From Paenibacillus sp. W2I17 (GTDB lineage Bacteria > Bacillota > Bacilli > Paenibacillales > Paenibacillaceae): a stretch of DNA of 64,000 nucleotides. Below, piece by piece: positions 26,973 to 36,155 of the stretch; the stretch's first letter is position 1, and each line of letters begins with the position of its first letter. The stretch covers positions 248,001 to 312,000 of the forward strand of contig NZ_JAUSXM010000001.1 in the NCBI RefSeq assembly GCF_030815985.1. The letters run 5' to 3'. The notes under the pieces were generated by a model. The model saw only the letters and a list, made by a program, of their open reading frames with translations, had not been told where the DNA came from and did no database searches. The position numbers and the translations under genes are program-made.

Positions 26973-27954
26973 TATCATGCCGCTGATCCGCAATGAAACG
27001 ATTAAGATGGTGAAGAAAAAACGGCTTTATATTATATTTATTGTACTTGCGGTCCTCGTACCGATGTTTACGTATGCCCAGATGAAATCTGCGGAGAATA
27101 ATCGCGACAAGTTTGGCGGCGATTGGCGTCTTGAACTGCAACAGGCCATCACAGATAATCAAAATTCGCTCGGTAGCGATCGGGTACCTGAAGAGTACAA
27201 AAAATATAGAACAGTATATATCCAGCAGATGCAGTATTATCTTGAGAATGACATCAATCCCAAAGAACCGGGCGGTGTCACCTTTACGCGGGAGTTCATG
27301 AACAACGCGGTTGGATTGTTTATTCCACTGTTAATCATGGCTATTGCTTCAGATCTTGTTTCTGGTGAACGTACGACAGGGACGATTAAAATGCTTTTAA
27401 CGCGTCCGGTTAGACGCTGGAAAGTGCTTCTGAGTAAATTAATTACGCTGATTATGTTTGTTTCGATCATAGTGGTATCAGCCTACATTATATGTTATGT
27501 CATATCGGGTGCGGTCTTTGGTTATAAAGGCTTCAACATGCCAATCTTCACAGGATTCAAAGTTGTGGGAACAGATGTCGATATGTCGGCAGTGCATGCT
27601 GTAGACCAGTGGCTTTATATGCTAATGCAGGCAGGACTGATCTGGTTTGTGAGTGTAATTGTGGCTATGCTTGCATTTATGGTATCCGTGCTCGTGCGCA
27701 GTACTGCTGCAAGTATCGTTATAATGATGGCCGCGCTGATTGCAGGAACAATCTTGACCAGTATGGCAGCATCTTGGCAGACAGCGAAGTATTTGTTCAT
27801 GGTTAACCTCGAACTTCCGAATTATTTGTCTGGCGGGTTACCTCCAATCGAGGGTATGAATTTAGGTTTTTCCCTTATTGTGCTTAGTGTTTGGGGCATT
27901 GCTTCACTCATTGTGTCATTCCTTGTCTTTACGAAACGGGATATCTTGAATTAA
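26965..27954 (+). CDS. ABC-2 type permease
   Basis: About 329 residues. A long extracytoplasmic loop (about 45-115) follows the first membrane helix ('LYIIFIVLAVLVPMFTYA'), then five further helices. The motif 'DLVSGERTTGTIKMLLTRPV' in the first cytoplasmic stretch is the classic ABC-2 coupling sequence. The frame opens at a GTG (26956); I choose the TTG at 26965 because AGAAGG lies 8 bases before it, giving 'MSNIMPLIRNETIKM'. Overlaps the ATPase stop by 8 bases. Works with the preceding ATPase as a homodimeric exporter or, with the SGNH enzyme, in envelope modification. Confidence 0.88.
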   Translation: MSNIMPLIRNETIKMVKKKRLYIIFIVLAVLVPMFTYAQMKSAENNRDKFGGDWRLELQQAITDNQNSLGSDRVPEEYKKYRTVYIQQMQYYLENDINPKEPGGVTFTREFMNNAVGLFIPLLIMAIASDLVSGERTTGTIKMLLTRPVRRWKVLLSKLITLIMFVSIIVVSAYIICYVISGAVFGYKGFNMPIFTGFKVVGTDVDMSAVHAVDQWLYMLMQAGLIWFVSVIVAMLAFMVSVLVRSTAASIVIMMAALIAGTILTSMAASWQTAKYLFMVNLELPNYLSGGLPPIEGMNLGFSLIVLSVWGIASLIVSFLVFTKRDILN

Positions 27955-28030
27955 AATGGACAAGGATAAGAAAACATCTGTTTGCATTTTAGGCATTTTT
28001 TTAGTTGCAAGTTAAGAAGGGGGAGCATGA

Positions 28031-30010
28031 ATGGTCGAGCAAATCGATATGTCGGCAGGTTCGACAGGCGGAGGACAGGGGTCTTCAGGCTACGACGCGG
28101 ACGACATTCAAGTACTTGAAGGGTTGGTAGCGGTACGGAAACGGCCGGGGATGTATATCGGCAGCACCAGCACTTCAGGTTTACATCATTTGGTATGGGA
28201 AATTGTCGACAACGCAGTCGACGAACATCTCGCCAAATTCTGCTCCAAAATCGATATCACGCTGCATAAGGACGGTTCTATTACGGTTCAGGATAACGGA
28301 AGGGGAATTCCGACAGGTATACATAAAACAGGGATTCCTACTCCCCAGGTCGTGTTTACGATTTTGCACGCAGGCGGAAAGTTCGGTGGATCAGGATACA
28401 AAAAATCAGGCGGTTTGCACGGTGTAGGTGCGTCAGTTACAAACGCATTGTCCGAGTGGCTTGAAGTCGAGATTTTCCGTGATGGCAAGATTCATCGTCA
28501 GCGATTCGAGTATTGGAAGGACAAAAAAGGGATTGAACATGTCGGTGAACCGGTCTCCGGTCTCGAAGTGTTGGGCAATACCAATCGGACAGGTACAAAA
28601 GTTACATTTAAACCGGATATTCGGGTGTTCCAGAGCGGTATTCAATTTAATTATGATACATTGGCAGAACGTCTTCAGGAGATTGCTTTTCTGAATTCGG
28701 GTCTGAAAATTGTGCTCAAGGATGAACGTTCGGGCAATCAGGATGAATACATGTATGAAGGCGGAGCAAGCCAGTTTGTTGCTTTTCTTAACGAAAATAA
28801 AGATGTGCTGCATGATGTTATTCACTTCTATGCGGAGAAGGATGACATTGAAGTCGAAGTGGCAATCCAGTATAACGCGGGTTATACGGAAACACTGGCT
28901 TCGTTCGTGAACTCGATCCCTACTCGGGGCGGCGGTACTCATGAGACCGGATTCAGGGCTGCGTATACCCGTGTAATGAATGATTACGCACGGCGTACCA
29001 GCATGATTAAGGAAAAAGACAAAAACCTCGAAGGTAATGACCTGCGTGAAGGTATGATGGCCGTCATCAGTGTCAAAATGTCAGATGTTGAGTTCGTAGG
29101 TCAGACGAAGGATCAGCTCGGCAGCGCTTCCGCTCGAAGTGCAGTGGATTCGGTCGTGTCCGAAAATATTCAGCGGTTCCTGGAAGAAAACCCGCAGGTA
29201 GCGCAAACGTTAATTCGCAAAGCGGTTCAAGCTTCCAGAGCCAGAGAAGCAGCTCGCAAAGCACGTGATGATATGCGTACAGGCAAGAAACGCAGTGAGA
29301 GTTCCAACCTGAACGGCAAACTAACGCCGGCGCAATCAAAGGATTTTACCCGAAATGAGTTGTTTATTGTTGAAGGGGATTCCGCAGGTGGTTCTGCCAA
29401 ACAGGGACGCGACTCGAAGATTCAGGCTATTCTGCCGCTCAAGGGAAAACCGCTCAATCCGGAAAAATCGAAGCTGGCCGACATTCTCAAAAATGAAGAA
29501 TACCGCGCCATTACAGCGGCGATTGGGGCGGGCATAGGAACCGAATTTGCAGTTGAAGACAGCAATTATTCCAAAATTATCATTATGACCGATGCTGATA
29601 CCGATGGTGCACATATTCAGGTACTGTTGTTAACCTTCTTTTATCGTTATATGAAGCCATTAATTGATGCAGGTAAAGTATATATAGCTCAGCCGCCATT
29701 GTATAAACTTACTCGTAAGTCTGGTAAGCTTGCGACAGTTCGATATGCATGGACGGATGAAGAATTGGCGAATTATATGAAGGAATTCGGTAATAATGTT
29801 GAGCTTCAACGTTATAAAGGACTAGGTGAAATGAACCCGGATCAACTGTGGGAGACCACAATGAATCCGGAAACTCGTGCGATGCTGAAGGTACAGATTG
29901 TTGATGCAGCAAAAGCAGAACGTCGTGTATCTACACTCATGGGTGATAAGGTTGATCCGCGGAAACGCTGGATTGTAGAGAACGTCGACTTTACAGAGTA
30001 CGAAGAATAG
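28031..30010 (+). CDS. parE: DNA topoisomerase IV subunit B
   Basis: 659-residue ATPase subunit of topoisomerase IV, which unlinks daughter chromosomes. GHKL ATP site 'EIVDNAVDEH', 'DNGRGIPTGIH' and 'GLHGVGASVTNALS'; TOPRIM with 'EGDSAGGSAKQGRD' and the metal site 'DADTDGAHI'; C-terminal 'RYKGLGEMNPDQLW'. GyrB shares these motifs. I choose ParE because the partner ParC-like gene follows after 12 bases in the Firmicute parEC order and the length is typical. GGGGGAG is 7 bases before the ATG. Confidence 0.93.
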   Translation: MVEQIDMSAGSTGGGQGSSGYDADDIQVLEGLVAVRKRPGMYIGSTSTSGLHHLVWEIVDNAVDEHLAKFCSKIDITLHKDGSITVQDNGRGIPTGIHKTGIPTPQVVFTILHAGGKFGGSGYKKSGGLHGVGASVTNALSEWLEVEIFRDGKIHRQRFEYWKDKKGIEHVGEPVSGLEVLGNTNRTGTKVTFKPDIRVFQSGIQFNYDTLAERLQEIAFLNSGLKIVLKDERSGNQDEYMYEGGASQFVAFLNENKDVLHDVIHFYAEKDDIEVEVAIQYNAGYTETLASFVNSIPTRGGGTHETGFRAAYTRVMNDYARRTSMIKEKDKNLEGNDLREGMMAVISVKMSDVEFVGQTKDQLGSASARSAVDSVVSENIQRFLEENPQVAQTLIRKAVQASRAREAARKARDDMRTGKKRSESSNLNGKLTPAQSKDFTRNELFIVEGDSAGGSAKQGRDSKIQAILPLKGKPLNPEKSKLADILKNEEYRAITAAIGAGIGTEFAVEDSNYSKIIIMTDADTDGAHIQVLLLTFFYRYMKPLIDAGKVYIAQPPLYKLTRKSGKLATVRYAWTDEELANYMKEFGNNVELQRYKGLGEMNPDQLWETTMNPETRAMLKVQIVDAAKAERRVSTLMGDKVDPRKRWIVENVDFTEYEE

Positions 30011-30022
30011 AAGGTGCTTGGA

Positions 30023-32485
30023 ATGAGTCCATCAGAACAATTTATGCCGGCCTTTCTCGAAGAGGTCGTTGGGGACCGTTTCGGTCGCTACTCCAAATAT
30101 ATTATTCAGGATCGAGCCATTCCGGATGTCCGGGATGGGTTGAAGCCAGTACAACGGCGTATTCTGTACGCCATGTACGATTCAGGTAATACGCCTGACA
30201 AGACTTACCGCAAGTCTGCCAAAACCGTTGGGGACGTAATGGGTAATTATCATCCACATGGTGACTCATCCATCTATGAGGGTATGGTGCGGATGGCTCA
30301 GCCTTGGAAAATGGGCCATATGCTCGTGGACGGTCATGGTAACTGGGGATCACAGGATGATGACCCGGCAGCGGCGATGCGGTATACGGAGGCCCGTTTG
30401 TCGCCCATCGCGATGGAGATGCTTCGCGATATCGAGAAACGGACGGTTCTGTTTAAGGATAATTTTGATAATACGGCCAAAGAACCGGTTGTATTGCCAT
30501 CCCGTTATCCGAACTTGCTGGTTAATGGTGTCAGCGGTATTTCCTCCGGATTTGCAACGGAGATTCCTCCACACAATTTGCGTGAAGTCATTGATGCTTC
30601 GATCGCTGTGATGGAGAAACCGTCAATTGAGCTGGACGAAATCATGATGTTTATGAAGGGTCCTGACTTTCCAACAGGCGGATTGATTATGGGCGGTGAC
30701 GGCATTCTTGATGCTTATCGCACAGGTAAGGGACGGATCTATATCCGGTCCAAAACCGAGATTGAAAACATGCGCGGTGGCAAACAGCAAATCGTAATTA
30801 CCGAGATTCCTTATCAGGTCGTGAAATCTCGTCTCGTTACAGCGATGGAGAACATCCGACTTGAGAAGAAGGTTGAAGGTATTGCCGAAGTGCGTGATGA
30901 GAGCGGACGTGAAGGTCTGCGAATCGTGGTTGAGCTGAAAAAAGAAGCGGACGCACAAGGTATTTTGGCTTATTTGCTGAAGAAAACCGACCTGCAGGTC
31001 ACCTATAATTTCAATATGGTGGCGATTGTGAATAAAGCACCTCACCAATTAGGATTGAAATCGATCCTCGAGGCTTACATTGCCCATCAGCGGGAGGTTG
31101 TAACATTCCGTACCCGGTTTGAGCTGGAGAAGGCGCAAGACCGTGCGCATGTGCTCGAGGGCTTGGTAAAAGCACTTAACATCCTTGACGAGGTCATTGC
31201 GGCCATCAAAGCTTCGAAGAACCGTCAAGATGCTCAAAATAACCTGATGTGGATGTTTGGATTCACGGAACGCCAAGCGGATTCCATCCTTACGTTGCAA
31301 TTGTACCGTTTGACGAATCTGGAGATCAATTCTCTGGAGAAGGAACTCGGTGAACTGATGAAAAAGATTGCACAATTACAATCCATTCTGGATAGTGACC
31401 GCAAGCTCATCGGAGTCATCCGCAAGGAATTGATGGAGATTCGTGAGAAATACGGCATAGACCGTCGTTCTACGATCCAGGGTGAAGTGGAAGAACTCAA
31501 GGTAAATCTCGAAGTACTTGTGAATGCGGAAGATGTATTTGTTACGTTATCCAAAGAGGGATATGTGAAACGTACAGGCATGCAGTCCTTTACACGTTCT
31601 GGTGGTGAACGGAGCGGAAGTGGAGTAAAAGACGGCGATTATATCGCTCAGGTTCTGGAAGTAAATACACTTGAGAACTTGCTTGTCTTTACGAGGAAAG
31701 GTCAGTATTTCCTGTTACCTGTTCATCAGGTACCTGAATTCAAGTGGAAAGACCCGGGCACAGCCATTGTGAACGTGATTCCCCTTGCGAAAGATGACCG
31801 TATTGCAAGTGTGCTTGCTGTGAAATCCTTTGAAGAGCCGAATCACAGTCTGGTCTTTGTTACACGAAGAGGACAGGTGAAACGAACGGAACTGAAGGAT
31901 TACGTTACCAAACGTTCCGGTGCAGTTGCGGCTTGTAAAGTGGGCAAGGACGATGAAGTGTTATCTGTACATCTAAGTACAGGTGGTCAAGATATTATGC
32001 TGATTACAAAAGAAGCCATGGCGATTCGTTTCCGAGAGGATGAAGTCAATCCAATGGGACGCGTATCAGGTGGTGTTCGTGGTATTCAGTTAAGAGATAC
32101 AGATGAAGTTGTAGCGGCTCTATGGGTAGAAGGAGATGAAGGTGAAGTTGCCGTGTTGTCCGATCTGGGATATGGTAAACGATCATTACTTCTGGATTAC
32201 GCTATACAGAGCCGTGGAGGCAAGGGGCTTGCCACATTCGAGTTCAAAGAAGGCAAACGTGTGAAACCGAATGGCAGCCGTATTGTTGGAGCGTTTTATT
32301 GCAAAGAGCAACGTAAGATCACTGTAATGACCAAGGAAGGCCAAGTGCATCAGATCTCTTCGGAAGGTGTTCCGATTACAGAGCGCAAACATATTGGTAA
32401 GCTGATCGTTCATGTGGATAAACAGGACGAGATCGTTGAACTTCTAAGGGACTTCAATGAGAATCAACCAGCATCATCTTCATAA
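30023..32485 (+). CDS. parC: DNA topoisomerase IV subunit A
   Basis: 820 residues; DNA-breaking and rejoining subunit. Catalytic Tyr121 in '[11 protein letters not shown]'. The quinolone-determining region '[14 protein letters not shown]' keeps the Ser (82) and Glu (86) at the positions mutated in resistant strains, so no resistance substitution is visible. The C-terminal beta-pinwheel blades lie at about 500-800. GTG at 30014 could open the frame, but the ATG at 30023 has AAGGTG 6 bases upstream. Separated from parE by 12 bases. GyrA is the alternative call, but linkage to parE favours ParC. Confidence 0.93.
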   Translation: MSPSEQFMPAFLEEVVGDRFGRYSKYIIQDRAIPDVRDGLKPVQRRILYAMYDSGNTPDKTYRKSAKTVGDVMGNYHPHGDSSIYEGMVRMAQPWKMGHMLVDGHGNWGSQDDDPAAAMRYTEARLSPIAMEMLRDIEKRTVLFKDNFDNTAKEPVVLPSRYPNLLVNGVSGISSGFATEIPPHNLREVIDASIAVMEKPSIELDEIMMFMKGPDFPTGGLIMGGDGILDAYRTGKGRIYIRSKTEIENMRGGKQQIVITEIPYQVVKSRLVTAMENIRLEKKVEGIAEVRDESGREGLRIVVELKKEADAQGILAYLLKKTDLQVTYNFNMVAIVNKAPHQLGLKSILEAYIAHQREVVTFRTRFELEKAQDRAHVLEGLVKALNILDEVIAAIKASKNRQDAQNNLMWMFGFTERQADSILTLQLYRLTNLEINSLEKELGELMKKIAQLQSILDSDRKLIGVIRKELMEIREKYGIDRRSTIQGEVEELKVNLEVLVNAEDVFVTLSKEGYVKRTGMQSFTRSGGERSGSGVKDGDYIAQVLEVNTLENLLVFTRKGQYFLLPVHQVPEFKWKDPGTAIVNVIPLAKDDRIASVLAVKSFEEPNHSLVFVTRRGQVKRTELKDYVTKRSGAVAACKVGKDDEVLSVHLSTGGQDIMLITKEAMAIRFREDEVNPMGRVSGGVRGIQLRDTDEVVAALWVEGDEGEVAVLSDLGYGKRSLLLDYAIQSRGGKGLATFEFKEGKRVKPNGSRIVGAFYCKEQRKITVMTKEGQVHQISSEGVPITERKHIGKLIVHVDKQDEIVELLRDFNENQPASSS

Positions 32486-32498
32486 AAACAAACAAACG

Positions 32499-32547
32499 AG
32501 ACTTTTCGCAGAACAGCTAATCCTGTCATGCGAAGAGTCTTTTTTTG
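32499..32547 (+). terminator. Terminator of parEC
   Basis: AGACTTTTCGCA pairs with TGCGAAGAGTCT (one G-T pair); an inner ACAG/CTGT extends it. Followed by seven T residues. Confidence 0.9.
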
Positions 32548-32713
32548 TTGTTCGAAGGCGGATTAGAAGAGGTCATCCATGCGAAGTTTAACAACCTTCG
32601 TCGATTACGGTCGATCGCTAGGAAATTGAAAAAAGGCAGCAGGAATGCGGCTTTGGAGCGCGAAAACTTAAGCAGGTGAAGTGATAACCGGTTGCAGAGA
32701 GGAGCGATGGAAG

Positions 32714-33154
32714 ATGTATAATTCCGATTTTGCCAAGTGTTGGTCCAGGTTAACCAAAGATTATAAATTGCATATGGATCAAGAGCTGGCACCCTCATTA
32801 ACGGAGGCTCAGCTGGCGGTTCTGGAGGTACTTGAAGATCATCAGAAAATGAAACCTTCGGATCTGATTCCTTATCTGTCGACTACGCCAGCTGCTGTAA
32901 CCATGCTGCTCGATCGGATGGAGAAGAATGATCTGATTCGCAGGAATCGGGATAATCAGGATCGACGCATTGTGTGGGTATCTCTGTCAGAGAAAGGAAG
33001 AATGGAGACAGAGCGGGGGATCACCATCCGGAATGAATTCATGAACTCTGTTCTCAGTAACATTTCGATGCACAATCAACAATTGCTGGTATATCTGTTA
33101 GGCAAAATGACAACACCCAAGACCAAAGAGCCTGCCTTATCTACTTCGGTATGA
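32714..33154 (+). CDS. MarR-family transcriptional regulator (first)
   Basis: 146 residues with a winged helix ('KMKPSDLIPYLSTTPAAVTM', recognition helix 'LLDRMEKNDLIRR', wing 'NRDNQDRRIVWVSLSEKG'). MarR dimers repress genes and respond to small aromatic or oxidant ligands. Start set at the ATG 9 bases after AGAGGAG. It is monocistronic, lying between the parC terminator and its own terminator. Distinct from the second MarR gene downstream: they share only family features. Confidence 0.87.
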   Translation: MYNSDFAKCWSRLTKDYKLHMDQELAPSLTEAQLAVLEVLEDHQKMKPSDLIPYLSTTPAAVTMLLDRMEKNDLIRRNRDNQDRRIVWVSLSEKGRMETERGITIRNEFMNSVLSNISMHNQQLLVYLLGKMTTPKTKEPALSTSV

Positions 33155-33173
33155 TACCATGCTGATTCTTCTG

Positions 33174-33228
33174 AATAACCATAGGAGTGCCTGCTCGTTT
33201 CATGCAGGAGCCCTATGGTTATTTTATT
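33174..33228 (+). terminator. Terminator between the two MarR genes
   Basis: AATAACCATAGG and CCTATGGTTATT are perfect 12-base arms enclosing CCTGC/GCAGG, followed by TTATTTA. Confidence 0.82.
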
Positions 33229-33336
33229 TACAAATTACATATGCTACACACTGTGTCCAGGTTAGTTGAGTAAAGGCATGGATGTAACGCAGTTAGTATG
33301 TCCTAATATTATTTTTGTGAATTCATATGTAAAGAG

Positions 33337-33401
33337 TTGACTATGTAAATATTTTTGTTATAATAAATAATTGTTCCCCTGATATTTCGTGTACGAAATA
33401 T
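33337..33401 (+). promoter_or_regulatory. Promoter and MarR-type operator of the exporter operon
   Basis: TTGACT (33337-33342), a 16-base spacer and TATAAT (33359-33364) form a sigma-A promoter. A perfect palindrome, ATATTTCG-TGTA-CGAAATAT (33382-33401), lies just after the expected start of transcription, a place where bound MarR protein would block elongation. It most likely serves the MarR gene that begins at 33430. Confidence 0.8.
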
Positions 33402-33429
33402 TATATTCTAAAAGTAAAAGGGTGAATCA

Positions 33430-33876
33430 ATGACTGATACGTATGAAGTATTCTATATTATTAATTCGTTCCGCCAAGTGAATCAAATGCTTTTTCGAGC
33501 ATTTTGGAATGAAAACAAGGAGATCGAGCTGACTTCGATCCAGTTTATGGTGTTATCCATCCTGAGGGAGCGTCCTTCCATTGGCATCAACGAAGTAGCT
33601 GAGCTATGCCATATGGGCAGCAGTTCCATGAGCGCTGTTGTGGAGCGACTGGTCAAAGGCGAGTATATCGTTCGGACACGTTCAGATGCTGACCGCCGAT
33701 CCGTAAAGCTTCAGATTACGGATAAAGGGGAACAGGCTCAACAGGAAACGCACCATTTGTGGATGGAAAGAGTGTCACCCATTCTGGATATATCGAAGGA
33801 AGACCTTGAGCACCTTCTTAGAATTCATAGTCAAATGATTGAAAAGTTAGAAGGAAGAGAGATGAACAACATATGA
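33430..33876 (+). CDS. MarR-family regulator of the adjacent MFS exporter
   Basis: 148 residues with helix-turn-helix 'GINEVAELCHMGSSSMSAVV', 'ERLVKGEYIVRT' and the wing 'RSDADRRSVKLQITDKGE'. Its stop overlaps the start of the exporter by ATGA, so regulator and transporter are made together. A 20-base palindrome 29 bases before the start is the probable autoregulatory operator. The likely model is repression lifted when a toxic substrate of the pump binds MarR. Confidence 0.9.
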   Translation: MTDTYEVFYIINSFRQVNQMLFRAFWNENKEIELTSIQFMVLSILRERPSIGINEVAELCHMGSSSMSAVVERLVKGEYIVRTRSDADRRSVKLQITDKGEQAQQETHHLWMERVSPILDISKEDLEHLLRIHSQMIEKLEGREMNNI

Positions 33877-35384
33877 GTACGACTACTGCTGCAGCTCCAT
33901 CCTCAGCGATGGACAACATCAAGAAAGGCCCGATTGTAGCGGCATTGTTAATTGGTGCCTTTGTGGCATTCCTGAACCAAACCCTGATGAACGTAGCGCT
34001 TCCTAAAATTATGGAAGACCTCGCGATCAATGCAAACAAAGCCCAATGGTTAACTACGGGTTATATGCTCGTCAACGGTGTACTGATTCCGGTTACGGCA
34101 TATCTGATTGCCAAATTTTCAACGCGTCAAATTTTCATTACAGCCATGACTCTTTTTACCATAGGGACATTAGTCTGTGGTCTTAGTCCAACCTTCACCA
34201 TTCTAATGGTAGGTCGTGTTATTCAAGCGGCAGGTGCAGGTATCCTGATGCCTCTGATGACCGTTGTATTCCTGACCATCTTCCCGATTGAGAAACGCGG
34301 TCAGGCCATGGGAACCATGGGGATCGCGATGATTCTGGCTCCTGCGATTGGGCCTACACTTTCAGGTTATGTGGTTGAGCATTATTCCTGGAGATTGTTG
34401 TTCTACATCATCTTGCCATTCTCTATTATTGCAACGGCAATTGGTATTGCTTTTGTCAAAAACGTAACACGTCAGTCCAGACCTAAACTGGATTATCCAG
34501 GCGTTATTTTATCTACACTTGGTTTTGGTAGTTTGCTCTACGGATTTAGTGATGCGGGTACCGATGGATGGGGCAGTGCAATTGTCATTGGATGCCTCGT
34601 TGTAGGTGCGATATCCCTGATTCTGTTCGTTATTCGTCAACTGACAACAGATCATCCGCTCCTTGAGTTCCGTATTTTCAAATACAACATGTATACATTA
34701 ACAACGATTATCAATATGCTCGTGACAATGGCGATGTTTGCAGGTATGATCCTGCTCCCTATTTTCCTGCAAAACATTCGTGGTTTCTCACCAATTGAAT
34801 CAGGACTTCTGATGATGCCCGGTGCGATATTGATGGGGATTATGTCTCCTATTACAGGTCGCATATTTGATAAAGTGGGCGCACGCTGGCTTTCGGTTGC
34901 AGGTCTTGCCATTACGGCAATTACAACTTTTGGACTGAGTCGTCTGGCAATCGATACTACCTACGGCTACATGATGTTTATCTACACGGCTCGTATGTTC
35001 GGTATGTCGATGCTGATGATGCCAATCCAGACAGCAGGTCTGAATCAACTGCCTCAACGTCTGAACGCGCATGGTACAGCGATGTCCAACACATTGCGTA
35101 CTGTTGCCGGTGCGATCGGTACAGCCGTTCTCGTAACCATTATGAGTAGCAAGCTCAAAACACATCTGGCGGATGCAGTGGCTGCTGGCCAAGTTGACCC
35201 TAGTGATAAGACAGCAATGATAGCTGCTACAGCAGATGCAACGATTTACGGTGTTAACTATGCATTCATCGTGGCTACCGGAATGACCGTGGTTGCTTTG
35301 ATTATGGCGTTCTTTATCCGGAAAACAAAACCAGCTGTTGAACCTGTTTCTGTAGAACAGGAAAAAGCGACGGCTACAGCATAA
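33873..35384 (+). CDS. DHA2 (EmrB/QacA-type) MFS multidrug exporter
   Basis: 503 residues, about 14 hydrophobic helices. Motif 'FLNQTLMNVALPKIMEDL' near the N-terminus and 'GRVIQAAGAGILMPL' with 'PTLSGYVVEHYSWRLLF' (motif C region) are typical of EmrB/QacA drug:proton antiporters. ATGA overlap with the MarR gene. No EmrA-type membrane fusion partner is needed or seen, as expected for a Gram-positive. Closed by a two-way terminator. Confidence 0.92.
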   Translation: MSTTTAAAPSSAMDNIKKGPIVAALLIGAFVAFLNQTLMNVALPKIMEDLAINANKAQWLTTGYMLVNGVLIPVTAYLIAKFSTRQIFITAMTLFTIGTLVCGLSPTFTILMVGRVIQAAGAGILMPLMTVVFLTIFPIEKRGQAMGTMGIAMILAPAIGPTLSGYVVEHYSWRLLFYIILPFSIIATAIGIAFVKNVTRQSRPKLDYPGVILSTLGFGSLLYGFSDAGTDGWGSAIVIGCLVVGAISLILFVIRQLTTDHPLLEFRIFKYNMYTLTTIINMLVTMAMFAGMILLPIFLQNIRGFSPIESGLLMMPGAILMGIMSPITGRIFDKVGARWLSVAGLAITAITTFGLSRLAIDTTYGYMMFIYTARMFGMSMLMMPIQTAGLNQLPQRLNAHGTAMSNTLRTVAGAIGTAVLVTIMSSKLKTHLADAVAAGQVDPSDKTAMIAATADATIYGVNYAFIVATGMTVVALIMAFFIRKTKPAVEPVSVEQEKATATA

Positions 35385-35402
35385 CGAATATCAGAAAAAA
35401 CC

Positions 35403-35461
35403 AAAAAAGAGAACTCTAGCAGTCGAAGGGGTAACCCTAACTGCCTGAGTTCTCTTTTTTT
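35403..35461. terminator. Bidirectional terminator between convergent genes
   Basis: AAAAAAGAGAACTC pairs perfectly with GAGTTCTCTTTTTT, with inner GCAGT/ACTGC. The A-run and T-run let it act for the rightward exporter and the leftward ATL gene. Confidence 0.9.
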
Positions 35462-35491
35462 GGTGTACGCGATAGGAGGAGAGTACTTTTA

Positions 35492-35839
35492 TTATTCGGG
35501 CTGGATCGTTGGATCGATAAGAAATACAGGATCGGGCTCATGACCGAACTGTTTGAGATTAATGGTTCCGTTTAGTTGAAACTCCACACCTTCGCTAATC
35601 AGTTCTGTTTCCTGCATCATGCGCGAGTGTTCGTCCGGTATGGAGATTTCTCCTTTTGCATTGACGACACGATGCCAGGGCAGACGTTCCTTGCGGCTCA
35701 TCGAGTGCAGAATACGTACGACTTGTCTCGCGGCTCTTGGACTTCCGGCATGGGCTGCAATCTGACCGTAAGTCATCACTTTACCTTCGGGAATCGCCGC
35801 GATGATCGCAACGACTTGTTTGGTAAACGGGGTCATCAT
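35492..35839 (-). CDS. Alkyltransferase-like protein (ATL), MGMT fold without the cysteine
   Basis: 115 residues. Helix-turn-helix 'EGKVMTYGQIAAHAGSPRAA', the arginine finger region 'RQVVRILHSM' and active-site loop 'LPWHRVVNAKG'. In O6-methylguanine methyltransferases the loop reads PCHRV; here Trp replaces the acceptor Cys, as in ATL proteins. These bind and flip O6-alkylguanine and hand the lesion to nucleotide excision repair instead of repairing it themselves. The frame runs up to 35953, but the ATG pair at 35839/35836 follows GAGAGGAG. Single gene with terminators on both sides. Confidence 0.9.
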   Translation of the reverse strand: MMTPFTKQVVAIIAAIPEGKVMTYGQIAAHAGSPRAARQVVRILHSMSRKERLPWHRVVNAKGEISIPDEHSRMMQETELISEGVEFQLNGTINLKQFGHEPDPVFLIDPTIQPE

Positions 35840-35885
35840 GATGTCTCCTCTCTGTATTTTAGGTATATAGCTGAAAATATGAAAA

Positions 35886-35922
35886 AACGTGTCGTTCAGA
35901 TACAGAATCTGAACGACACGTT
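35886..35922 (-). terminator. Terminator of the pseudouridine synthase operon (leftward)
   Basis: Perfect 16-base arms (35886-35901 and 35907-35922) with a 5-base loop. On the minus strand the stem is followed by TTTTTT. The 297-base space to 36136 also holds an ATGATGCC/GGCATCAT hairpin (35992-36011), a CGTAG/CTACG hairpin near 36053, and two imperfect direct repeats. Confidence 0.88.
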
Positions 35923-35951
35923 GTATGGACAGATGTAACCTGATCCTGTGC

Positions 35952-36155
35952 ACTTATAGAGGTTATTCAAAAAAACCGCTTTTGATTACGAATGATGCCT
36001 ATCGGCATCATAAGCATCGAATATGGAATTCAGCCGAAATGTCCGTTGCTCACGTAGCTTTTCTACGCTCCGCTACTCCATTTCTAGCTTCATCCCATCT
36101 TCTCGGTACTGAAAACCAGTCTTTTTGAACACGTACTTATCGAGGTTGTCCAAAA
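35952..36155. repeat. 21-base imperfect direct repeats bracketing a hairpin-bearing segment
   Basis: 35952-35972 and 36135-36155 match at 18 of 21 positions. The right copy covers the stop codon of the pseudouridine synthase gene. The 162 bases between them contain two small hairpins and no open frame. The arrangement could be an old insertion or a duplicated gene end. Confidence 0.6.

Noticed and set aside
28433..28942. 169-residue minus-strand open frame within parE
   Set aside because: Shadow of the parE coding frame with no ribosome site or recognisable domain.
28031..32485. gyrB-gyrA instead of parE-parC
   Set aside because: Motifs are shared, but the lengths, gene order and the absence of dnaA/recF neighbours favour topoisomerase IV. 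A phylogenetic comparison would settle it.
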